The notes under the pieces are model-generated. The model was not told the DNA's origin and searched no databases. It was given only the letters and a program-made list of their open reading frames with translations. A DNA stretch of 12,638 bases from Ga0077536 sp943370145 (GTDB lineage Bacteria > Pseudomonadota > Gammaproteobacteria > Ga0077536): contig CALRPY020000088.1 in the NCBI GenBank assembly GCA_943370145.1, positions 1 through 12,638 of the forward strand. Reading direction: 5' to 3'. Position 1 is the first letter of the stretch, and each line of letters opens with the position of its first letter. Positions 1-5,466 of this stretch are shown piece by piece. A program made the translations under genes and the position numbers.

Positions 1-68
1 AGCCCGCGACGGGAGCGGCGAAGACCCGCGCCCGCGTGCCTCAGAAAGAAAAGGTGTCAGATTTGAAA
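1..68. repeat. Terminal direct repeat, left copy
   Basis: Bases 1-68 are identical, base for base, to 12571-12638, and the match reaches both physical ends of the window. It covers a GC-rich 46-base flank and the first 22 bases of the hairpin repeat at 47-83. An identical prefix and suffix is what a circular sequence of 12,570 bp looks like when read past its start, or what a contig bounded by two copies of a longer dispersed repeat looks like. The sequence alone cannot decide between these. No replication gene is present to support an autonomous circle. Confidence 0.95.
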
Positions 69-83
69 TCTGACACCTTTTCT
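47..83. repeat. Perfect palindromic hairpin repeat, copy 1
   Basis: Two perfectly complementary 18-base arms (47-64, AGAAAAGGTGTCAGATTT, and 66-83) flank a single central G at 65. The same arms occur at 2113-2149 with a central C, so that copy is the inverse orientation, and the left arm recurs at the right end of the window. It lies about 120 bases beyond the stop codon of the NIPSNAP gene. A run of A before the stem and a run of T after it would make it an intrinsic terminator in either direction. The exact conservation between loci points to a dispersed REP/MITE-like element rather than independently evolved terminators. Confidence 0.9.
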
Positions 84-204
84 CGGCTCTGGACCCTGCA
101 GAGGCCGTCTGAACGCAGCGCGGGACACAGTTGCTCGGTGGCTAATCCAGGCGCGCAATGCGCCGCGAACGACATTCCGTGGCAAAAAGGATTCCCACCC
201 CGCC

Positions 205-531
205 TCAGGGATGCGGGCCCCAGGGCGCGGCGGTCAGCAGCTTCACTTCCTGCGCCGCGCACAGCGGGCGGAATTTTGCCGCGAAGTCCTCGATGAACTC
301 CTCGTTCGCGTACAGGGCGGCCCAGTGCGCTCGGCGGTCCGCGTCGCTGTCGAATTTCCACAGGTGGACCAGCTGATTGATCGTGCCGGTGTCGGCCTGG
401 AAATAGCCGACGAGCTTTTTCGCGAGACCGGACTTCTCGAGTATCGGGTAGCCGATCTCGGAATAGAGCTTCACGGCTTCCTTCATCTTGCCGACGTGCA
501 GGCTGTAGGTGCGCAATTCATATATTTTCAT
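205..531 (-). CDS. NIPSNAP family protein
   Basis: A 108-residue protein spanning essentially one NIPSNAP domain, a ferredoxin-like alpha/beta fold that usually dimerises. It opens with the family pattern around ELRTYSL (residues 5-11) followed by a GK, and has the typical NQLVHLWKFDSDADRRAHW stretch in the middle. I chose the ATG at 529-531 because AGGAGG sits six bases upstream and because longer in-frame starts would add 61 residues that do not look like protein. It is transcribed away from the cupin-crotonase pair, sharing a 164-base upstream region with it. Small NIPSNAP proteins are often found in catabolic clusters, but their biochemical role is mostly unknown. A structural, sensing or isomerase-type role cannot be told from sequence. 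Soluble, cytoplasmic, no signal peptide. Confidence 0.85.
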   Translation of the reverse strand: MKIYELRTYSLHVGKMKEAVKLYSEIGYPILEKSGLAKKLVGYFQADTGTINQLVHLWKFDSDADRRAHWAALYANEEFIEDFAAKFRPLCAAQEVKLLTAAPWGPHP

Positions 532-695
532 CGGTATCCTCCTCGTCCTCGACATTGGGGGCCGCCGCGCGGGGTGCAAGGGCCAGCCACTGCGGTATAT
601 TGCCGGCTCGACCAGCGCCTGTCCCCTGCGCCACGCCATACCGGCCGGGGCGAGCCGCACGCCGCAACACACAACGATACTCCGGAGAGGTCTCC
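532..695. promoter_or_regulatory. Divergent promoter region, NIPSNAP / cupin-crotonase
   Basis: These 164 bases separate the start codons of two divergent transcription units, so they must hold promoters for both. Strong ribosome-binding sites lie at each end: AGGAGG (on the minus strand) before the NIPSNAP start and GGAGAGG before the cupin start. An AT-rich patch, GGTATATTG near 593-601, is the only obvious -10-like stretch in an otherwise GC-rich region. I could not identify a convincing -35 box or a symmetrical operator. Confidence 0.5.
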
Positions 696-1184
696 ATGAG
701 CGACAAGACGACACTGCGCGCCGAACTGCCGGCAGGTTTCGACATCGACAAGGTCGAGTGGGTGCAACTGCTCGGCAGCCCGGCCTTCGACTACCCGATC
801 GACTACTCCTTCGCCGTGCTGCACGCGGACAAGGCGGCGGGTCGGCTCGACCTCCTCGTGAAATGGGCGCCGGACGCCTACTGCCACTATCACCGCCACG
901 TCTGCAACACCGTCTCGCTGGTGATCGACGGCGAGCAGCACGTCATCGAGGAGCACCCGCACGAGACCGTCCACAAGGTCCGCAAGCCCGGCTTCAGCGG
1001 CCGGACCCCGGACGGTGAAACCCATATGGAGCGCGCTGGCCCGCAAGGCTGCACCATGCTCTTCGCGATGCAGGCCGACGACGGCCGCATGTTCGAGGTG
1101 CTGGGCCGCGACGGCACGGTGCTCGCGGTCGCGACGCTGGAGGATTTCGTCGAGAACCGGATCGGCGGCCGCAAGGCCGCCTGA
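696..1184 (+). CDS. Cupin-fold protein
   Basis: A 162-residue protein with a single cupin barrel. The metal-ligand motif is seen as CHYHRH at residues 63-68 followed by a Gly at 79 and Glu at 85/86, and the second half supplies His110 in a GETHME stretch (107-112). Some ChrR-like and dioxygenase-like cupins share this arrangement. It could be a metal-dependent enzyme acting on a pathway intermediate or a small-molecule sensor. Nothing in the sequence decides. The ATG at 696 is supported by GGAGAGG five bases upstream; a longer reading frame starting at 555 lacks such a site and would run through the divergent promoter region. It is followed after 13 bases by a crotonase gene, so the two are probably one transcript. 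Confidence 0.8.
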   Translation: MSDKTTLRAELPAGFDIDKVEWVQLLGSPAFDYPIDYSFAVLHADKAAGRLDLLVKWAPDAYCHYHRHVCNTVSLVIDGEQHVIEEHPHETVHKVRKPGFSGRTPDGETHMERAGPQGCTMLFAMQADDGRMFEVLGRDGTVLAVATLEDFVENRIGGRKAA

Positions 1185-1197
1185 GCGGCGCGCGGAC

Positions 1198-1992
1198 ATG
1201 CGCGATATCCGCTACGAGCGCTTCGGCGCGGTGCGCCTGGTCACGATCGATCGGCCGCGGCTCATGAACTCGCTCGATTTCACGGCGAACGACGCGCTGA
1301 TCGAGACCTGGCGCGAGTTCGATGCCGACGACGAGGCGCGGGTCGCGGTGATCACCGGCGCCGGCCGGGAAGCCTTCTGTGCCGGCGCCGATCTCAAGAC
1401 CTACACCATGGCCTATGCGACGACGCCGGCCCCCGAGTTCGTGCGCCGTTTCACCAACGGGCCGGGCTTCGGCGGCATCACGCGCAGCCTCGAAATCCAC
1501 AAGCCGATCATCGCCGCGGTGAACGGCTACGCGATGTCGGGCGGCCTCGAACTCGCGCTGGCCTGCGACATCCGCTTCTGCGCGCCGCACGCGGTGTTCG
1601 CGCTGCAGGACGTCAAATGGGGCTTCCACGCCTGTGACGGCGCGCTGGTGCGCCTGCCGTGGATCGTCGGCCTCGGCAATGCGATGGAGATGTTCCTCTC
1701 CGGCGATCGCTTTGACGCCGACTGGGCCTTCCGTACGGGGCTGGTGAACCGGGTGATCCCCGCCGAACGCCTGCTCGAGGAATCGCTCGCGTACGCGGAG
1801 AAGCTCGCGAGCCGCGCCCCCCTTGCGCAACGCCTCGGCAAGGAAGTGATGCTCCGCACGCTGGGCCGTCCGCTGGAAGACGGCCTGCGCCTGGAATCGC
1901 GCTCCTTCCACGACCTCGGCCAGACCAGCGATCTCGCCGAGGGGACCACCGCCTTCCGCGAGAAGCGGGACGCGAAGTTCGAAGGGCGCTGA
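1198..1992 (+). CDS. Enoyl-CoA hydratase/isomerase (crotonase) family protein
   Basis: A 264-residue crotonase, normal family length. The first oxyanion-hole segment is AFCAGADLK (residues 59-67) and the second is AVNGYAMSGGLELALACD (107-124). Glu118 occupies the position of the first catalytic Glu of enoyl-CoA hydratase. The second catalytic Glu is replaced by Asp138 (FALQDV), so hydration is possible but isomerase or hydrolase chemistry cannot be excluded. The C-terminal TTAFREKRDAKF segment is typical of the family. The start at 1198 lies 13 bases after the cupin stop; its ribosome-binding site is weak, which suggests translational coupling. A longer in-frame start at 1015 would lie inside the cupin gene and is rejected. 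The expected substrate is an unsaturated acyl-CoA. Confidence 0.88.
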   Translation: MRDIRYERFGAVRLVTIDRPRLMNSLDFTANDALIETWREFDADDEARVAVITGAGREAFCAGADLKTYTMAYATTPAPEFVRRFTNGPGFGGITRSLEIHKPIIAAVNGYAMSGGLELALACDIRFCAPHAVFALQDVKWGFHACDGALVRLPWIVGLGNAMEMFLSGDRFDADWAFRTGLVNRVIPAERLLEESLAYAEKLASRAPLAQRLGKEVMLRTLGRPLEDGLRLESRSFHDLGQTSDLAEGTTAFREKRDAKFEGR

Positions 1993-2015
1993 TTTTCTCC
2001 TCGCCCGCCCGCTGC

Positions 2016-2032
2016 GCGGCCGGCCTCTCCCG
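2016..2032. repeat. 17-base repeat fragment, inverse copy of 5360-5376
   Basis: The sequence GCGGCCGGCCTCTCCCG is the exact reverse complement of 5360-5376, which is part of a double hairpin downstream of the lipoprotein gene. Both copies sit just beyond a plus-strand gene end facing a minus-strand gene end. Low-complexity GC sequence makes chance resemblance possible, but the length and matching location favour a dispersed extragenic element. Confidence 0.5.
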
Positions 2033-2107
2033 CGCGCGCTGTCTCCTGTTCACATTCGAATGCAGGTGCCGGGATTCACGCCCTGATGGGCCTCCGCCAC
2101 GGCAGCC

Positions 2108-2154
2108 AGGGGAGAAAAGGTGTCAGATTTCAAATCTGACACCTTTTCTCCTCT
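2108..2154. repeat. Palindromic hairpin repeat, copy 2 (inverse orientation)
   Basis: Two 23-base arms (2108-2130 and 2132-2154), complementary except for one G-T pair, surround a single C at 2131. The inner 18 bases of each arm match the repeat at 47-83 exactly. The central base is C here and G there, so the two copies are in opposite orientation. It sits 120-160 bases beyond the end of the plus-strand crotonase and faces the end of a minus-strand operon, as expected for a bidirectional terminator. It could equally be a REP-like mobile hairpin that has been inserted between convergent genes. Confidence 0.9.
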
Positions 2155-2445
2155 CGCCGGGCGCCAGCCAGTGGGCACCGGGTCAGCACTTTCACGGCAA
2201 CGGTCATGGCGCGCGGGCATCACCCGCCAGCATGAAAGAAGCTCCCCTGCATGCGCGGGGGCCGACGTTCGGGTTTGTACGGGCCTCCGAGAACGCCGGG
2301 ATTTTTCGAGTGAGGCGTAGGCAGCGTTGGAAGGCATGGCCATGGCCCGGACCACACTGAAAATACGACTGCTCCGCGCCTCTGTGCTCAGCGTGGTCAA
2401 ATCAGGCGTTTGCGTGGCACCGGGCTCCGGATTTTTACCGCGAGT

Positions 2446-2537
2446 CACGGAGGACACGGAGAAGAACCGTGAATCCAAGGCTGCGTCTCCGTTAGGGCAG
2501 CACACGTCCACCCCATCCCCCCTCGGTGTTCTCTGTG
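2446..2537. repeat. Imperfect inverted repeat of CACGGAG/CTCGGTG type
   Basis: The arm 2446-2462 (CACGGAGGACACGGAGA) and the reverse complement of 2521-2537 agree at 13 of 17 positions. The same type of arm, in nearly perfect form, occurs at 12370-12511. The two loci appear to be members of one dispersed extragenic repeat family, with arms made of roughly 9-base units and a variable spacer. Confidence 0.55.
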
Positions 2538-2621
2538 GCTATCCCGAGTCCCGGCCGTCATGACACGCATGCATTACCCGGCACGCTGCAAGCTTACGTG
2601 GCACGGCAGAGAAAAATGCGA

Positions 2622-2655
2622 CCATGAGGCAGCCCGCGCTCAGGAGAGGCGAAGA
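2622..2655. repeat. Repeat segment resembling 12562-12594
   Basis: I align 28 of 34 positions between this stretch (beginning CCATGAGGCAGCCCGCG) and 12562-12594 (beginning CCACGAGACAGCCCGCG), allowing one single-base gap. Here it ends only a few bases before the stop codon of the halohydrin-dehalogenase-like gene. At the other locus it runs on into the palindromic hairpin. Both copies follow a CTCGGTGTTCTC-type arm by some tens of bases, suggesting a composite dispersed element. Confidence 0.5.
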
Positions 2656-2659
2656 TGCA

Positions 2660-3340
2660 TCAGGGCACCCAACCCCCACAGACCGGAAAGATCTGACCGA
2701 CGAAACAGTTTGCCGCATCCGAGCAAAGGTAGGCCGCGAACTCCGCATCTTCGCGCGCGCCGACCAGGCGGCCCAGCGGCACCTCCCACTTGAGGCGCTC
2801 CTGGAAACGCGGGTGGGCGGCCACCTCGGGCGGGTAGTACATCGGATTCTCGACGAAGTTCTGCGCAATCGCGTTTACCTGCACGCCGTGCGAAGCCACT
2901 TCCACGCCCACCGCACGGATGTACGAGACCTGCGCGCCGCGCGCGGCGCCGTAGGTCGAGAAGCGCTTCATGCCGCGCAGCGCTGACGCGCTGCCCATCA
3001 GCAGGATCTTCCCGGCGCGCCGCTCGATCATCTGCGGCAACACCGCCCTGCACAGCCGCGGCAGCGGATCGACCATCGCCGCGAAGGTATGCCGCCATTC
3101 GTCGTCGGTGACGTCCGTCGCGAGGGTGCTCGGCGCGGGCACGCCGAGATTCGCGACCAGCACGTCGATGTGCCCTGCGTCAGCGACGACCGCGGCGGCA
3201 GCGGACGGCTCCAGCAGGGAACCGGTGCTCGGCACGACCTGTGCGCCGTGGGCGGTGAACACCTCGCAGAGCGTCGGGCCCATGAAGTCGTCGGCCTGGG
3301 TGATGAGAACGCGCTTGCCGCGCAGGATGGACCCGGTCAT
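2660..3340 (-). CDS. Halohydrin dehalogenase-like protein of the SDR superfamily
   Basis: A 226-residue SDR-fold protein that would normally be called a dehydrogenase, but its motifs are those of halohydrin dehalogenases. These enzymes interconvert beta-haloalcohols and epoxides and open epoxides with small anions without NAD(P). The glycine-rich cofactor motif is replaced by T14-x4-F19-x-G21, and the catalytic set is S117-x12-Y130-x3-R134, with Arg instead of the SDR Lys. Both patterns match the published family signatures. From memory the protein also resembles the HheB type along its length, including RVLITQADDFMG, GHIDVLVAN, CRAVLPQ, VPLGRL and the GGWVP end. The start at 3338-3340 is supported by GAGG seven bases upstream. 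It follows the cyclase-family gene by 96 bases on the same strand, probably co-transcribed. Its natural substrate is unknown; an epoxide or hydroxy intermediate of the pathway is a guess. Confidence 0.8.
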   Translation of the reverse strand: MTGSILRGKRVLITQADDFMGPTLCEVFTAHGAQVVPSTGSLLEPSAAAAVVADAGHIDVLVANLGVPAPSTLATDVTDDEWRHTFAAMVDPLPRLCRAVLPQMIERRAGKILLMGSASALRGMKRFSTYGAARGAQVSYIRAVGVEVASHGVQVNAIAQNFVENPMYYPPEVAAHPRFQERLKWEVPLGRLVGAREDAEFAAYLCSDAANCFVGQIFPVCGGWVP

Positions 3341-3436
3341 CGAGGAACCTCGGCTTGCTGAAAATCTCGTGGAAAGATCGACCGCCGCGCCAGCGGCACG
3401 GGCGGCGCGGTCGTCGTTGCCTGCGGGCTGGCGGAT

Positions 3437-4216
3437 TCAGTCGAACATCGCCACCGCGCGCGTCCAGCCACCGGACGCGCCCTTGATCTTGCACGGGAAG
3501 CACGCCACGGTAAAACCGAAGGGTGGCAGCTGCTCGAGGTGGCGCAGCTTCTCCATGTGGCAGTAAGGCGTGTCGATGCCGGCGTAATGTCCTTCCCAGA
3601 TGATCTTCGGATCCTTCGTCGCCATCCAGCGCTCGAGGGTCTTGGAGAACGGTGCGTCCCAGCTCCAGCCGTCGATGCCCGTCACGCGCACGCCCTGCTC
3701 CGTCAACCAGTGCGTGGCGTCGCGGCCGACCCCGCAGCCCGAGTGGATGTAGCGATCGCTGCCGTACATGTCGCCGGCCCGCGTGTTCACCAGCACGATG
3801 TCCATCGGCTGCAGTTCGTAGCCGATGCGCTTCAGCTCGGCCTGCACGTCCGCGGCGGTCGCGACATAGCCATCGCCAAGATGCCGGAAGTCGAGCTTCA
3901 CGCCCGGCCGGAAATACCAGTCGAGCGGCATCTGGTCGATCGTGGGCATCGGGTTGCCCTGGCTGTCGCGGGAATTGTAGTGATAGGGGGCGTCCATATG
4001 GGTGCCGTTGTGCGTCGTCAGCGAGATGTGCTCGATCGCCCACCCCTCGCCGCCCGGCAGGTCCTCTTCCTTCAAACCGGGAAAGAGCTCGCACATCAGC
4101 TTCGCGTTCTCCTTGCCGGTGACGTAACGGATCGAAGGGCGCATGAAGTGGGGGTCGACGACGGTTTCGTTGTCGAGCGGTTGCGAGATGTCGACGATAC
4201 GGGACGGCATTTTCAT
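3437..4216 (-). CDS. Cyclase-family metal-dependent hydrolase
   Basis: A 259-residue member of the cyclase / kynurenine formamidase-like family. The metal-binding signature is H69-N-G-T-H73-x-D75-x-P77-x-H79 (LTTHNGTHMDAPYHY). Known relatives hydrolyse amides, lactams or lactones such as N-formylkynurenine and isatin using Zn or Mn. Here the surrounding genes suggest a lactone or a cyclic ketone of the ring pathway, but this is inference. The length is near the upper end for the family, with an insertion-rich N-terminal third before the motif. I chose the ATG at 4214-4216, which has GGAG 11 bases upstream; an ATG six bases further in is possible, and upstream in-frame starts lack a ribosome-binding site. 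It is the first gene of a two-gene unit with the halohydrin-dehalogenase-like gene. No signal peptide. Confidence 0.85.
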   Translation of the reverse strand: MKMPSRIVDISQPLDNETVVDPHFMRPSIRYVTGKENAKLMCELFPGLKEEDLPGGEGWAIEHISLTTHNGTHMDAPYHYNSRDSQGNPMPTIDQMPLDWYFRPGVKLDFRHLGDGYVATAADVQAELKRIGYELQPMDIVLVNTRAGDMYGSDRYIHSGCGVGRDATHWLTEQGVRVTGIDGWSWDAPFSKTLERWMATKDPKIIWEGHYAGIDTPYCHMEKLRHLEQLPPFGFTVACFPCKIKGASGGWTRAVAMFD

Positions 4217-4631
4217 GAGCGCGTGGTCTCCGCGGGGAGTTTGATTGACGATGGAGTGGAACACCGCGCCGGCGCGGCCCCGAGGCAGCTTACGGGCGTC
4301 GCGCTCGCACAATCAACGCCGCTGGCAGGGGCTGCGGCAGGCCTGCACGGCGGCCTGCGCCGCAGCGGGCGGGGCCGCCCCATTCGCAATCGAGAGGCGT
4401 CGCAGGACGATCGGCGGCTCGCGACACTGACCGACCAGGGGTGCGATCAGCGGCAAGGCGAGCCCGCCGGCACAATCCCGATCGAATCATCCCGGTGTTC
4501 GCGATGGCCGGGCCAGGGGGTCGAACCAGACGCATCAGGACTGCGGCGCCCGGCACCGCGCATGTCTTTCGCGCCCGCATTGCAGCACAATGTCGCCTTG
4601 CGACTGCCCCGCCTGCCGGAACATCATCGAC
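4217..4631. other. Divergent intergenic region without a recognisable gene
   Basis: 415 bases between the start of the cyclase-family gene (-) and the likely start of the lipoprotein gene (+). It must contain promoters in both directions, but I find no convincing -35/-10 pair and no RNA gene. The only clear structure is the GC-rich hairpin at 4331-4366. The short open frames here have arginine- and alanine-rich translations with no family likeness. Confidence 0.6.
4331..4366. other. GC-rich inverted repeat in divergent region
   Basis: The arm GCTGCGGCAGGCC (4331-4343) pairs with GGCCTGCGCCGCAGC (4352-4366) apart from a two-base bulge, with an eight-base loop. No T-run follows on either strand, so it is not a standard intrinsic terminator. 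A regulatory or extragenic-repeat role is possible. Confidence 0.4.
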
Positions 4632-5324
4632 ATGCCTTTCCTACGCTTTTTCAAGCTCGCGCTACTTTCCATGCTCATCGCGGGCTGCGTCGCGCCGGTC
4701 CTCCTGATGCCGAGTTCCAGCCAGGTCATGTGGGCGCTGCTGCAACCGCTGGTCGGCTTCGATCCGAACGCGGTCAACCTGTTCGAGCAACCGGTGATCA
4801 AGCAGCGCATGACCGCGCTGCTCGGTGAGCACTACGCACCGACGATGCAGCTGCTGCGGACAGCGAACGAATTGAAAAAGGAAGGTCCGCTGTTCTACCT
4901 CGTGTCACGCTACACGCCGGTGCCGGAACTTGCGGACAAGGCGGGCCTGGTCTGGAATTCGGACACGAACCAGATGGCGGCCCTGCTCGGCAAGGGCGAC
5001 GTGTCGGAGATTTTCGCCGAGACGGTGCGCACCACGATCGAAGCGCGCGCCAATGAACAGGTGCAGAAAATCGTGCCGAAGTGGCCGGCCGAACTCGCGC
5101 CCCTGGCAGCGCTCGCCCCGGTCGCCCTGCAGCAGCCGGTGACGCTGCAGGCGCCCGGCGGCATCGAAATCGCGGTGCCGGCACCCGCAGCGGCAGCGCC
5201 TGCGCCGCAGCCCATGCCTGCGCCGGCAACCATGCCGCCCGTTGTCCCGGCGCCAGCCGTCATCCAGACCTTACCGGGCAACACCCGCGCACCGATCACG
5301 GGGCCGTCGTCATCGCTGCCCTGA
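4632..5324 (+). CDS. Putative lipoprotein of unknown function
   Basis: I do not recognise a family. From the ATG at 4632 the protein has 230 residues and starts with a lipoprotein signal: basic residues R5 and K8, a hydrophobic stretch (9-17), and the lipobox I16-A17-G18-C19, with Cys19 the expected acylated residue. The mature part is helical to about residue 155 (charged stretches around LLGEHYAPTMQLLRTANELKKEG), then gives way to a 75-residue Ala/Pro-rich tail, typical of a flexible linker or extended periplasmic end. An in-frame ATG at 4590 would place 14 residues before the signal and is less likely, although neither start has a good ribosome-binding site. It lies between two catabolic units on the opposite strand and may be unrelated to the pathway. 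Confidence 0.7.
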   Translation: MPFLRFFKLALLSMLIAGCVAPVLLMPSSSQVMWALLQPLVGFDPNAVNLFEQPVIKQRMTALLGEHYAPTMQLLRTANELKKEGPLFYLVSRYTPVPELADKAGLVWNSDTNQMAALLGKGDVSEIFAETVRTTIEARANEQVQKIVPKWPAELAPLAALAPVALQQPVTLQAPGGIEIAVPAPAAAAPAPQPMPAPATMPPVVPAPAVIQTLPGNTRAPITGPSSSLP

Positions 5325-5347
5325 ATCGTCGCGCCAAGCGGTCTTCG

Positions 5348-5384
5348 CCTCTCCCGGCCCGGGAGAGGCCGGCCGCAAGGCCGG
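5348..5384. terminator. Double hairpin between convergent genes
   Basis: Two adjacent stem-loops lie between the lipoprotein (+) and the BadI-like gene (-). The first pairs CCTCTCCC (5348-5355) with GGGAGAGG (5361-5368). The second pairs CCGGCC (5369-5374) with GGCCGG (5379-5384) over a GCAA tetraloop. There is no T-run, so action as an intrinsic terminator is uncertain. Hairpins of this kind, followed by GTGAGGGG, are common extragenic repeats in GC-rich proteobacteria, and part of it recurs inverted at 2016-2032. Confidence 0.55.
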
Positions 5385-5466
5385 GTGAGGGGCGTGTCAG
5401 ACTGGCGCCGCGCAGGCGGACGGCGCCCTTCACCCCGGCGGGCTGAATCCGCGTCTACAGGCGCGA

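Larger units (their letters stand above)
1993..2659. other. Non-coding, repeat-rich region between convergent genes
   Basis: This 667-base gap lies between the 3' ends of the crotonase (+) and the halohydrin-dehalogenase-like gene (-). I find no gene in it: the short open frames lack ribosome-binding sites and family features. It is built of repeats: a fragment shared with 5360-5376 (at 2016-2032), the hairpin repeat at 2108-2154, a CACGGAG-type imperfect inverted repeat at 2446-2537, and a segment at 2622-2655 that resembles 12562-12594. The stretch 2160-2440 shows nothing I can recognise and may be gene debris. Confidence 0.75.

Noticed and set aside
2327..2563. A 78-codon open frame in the 1993-2659 gap
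   Set aside because: It reads through the CACGGAG-type inverted repeat (RVTEDTEKNRE), a peptide typical of translated extragenic repeats, and has no ribosome-binding site.
2660..3340. Calling this gene an ordinary NAD(P)-dependent short-chain dehydrogenase
   Set aside because: The Lys of YxxxK is Arg134 and the TGxxxGxG cofactor motif is absent, so the usual dehydrogenase label does not fit.
4480..4580. A possible tRNA around GGGGTCGAACC at 4515-4525
   Set aside because: The short T-arm-like string has no matching acceptor, D or anticodon stems on either side and no CCA-type end.
3539..4828. A 429-codon plus-strand open frame
   Set aside because: It overlaps the cyclase-family gene in antisense and crosses the divergent promoter region into the lipoprotein gene. 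The cyclase metal motif on the other strand shows which frame is real.
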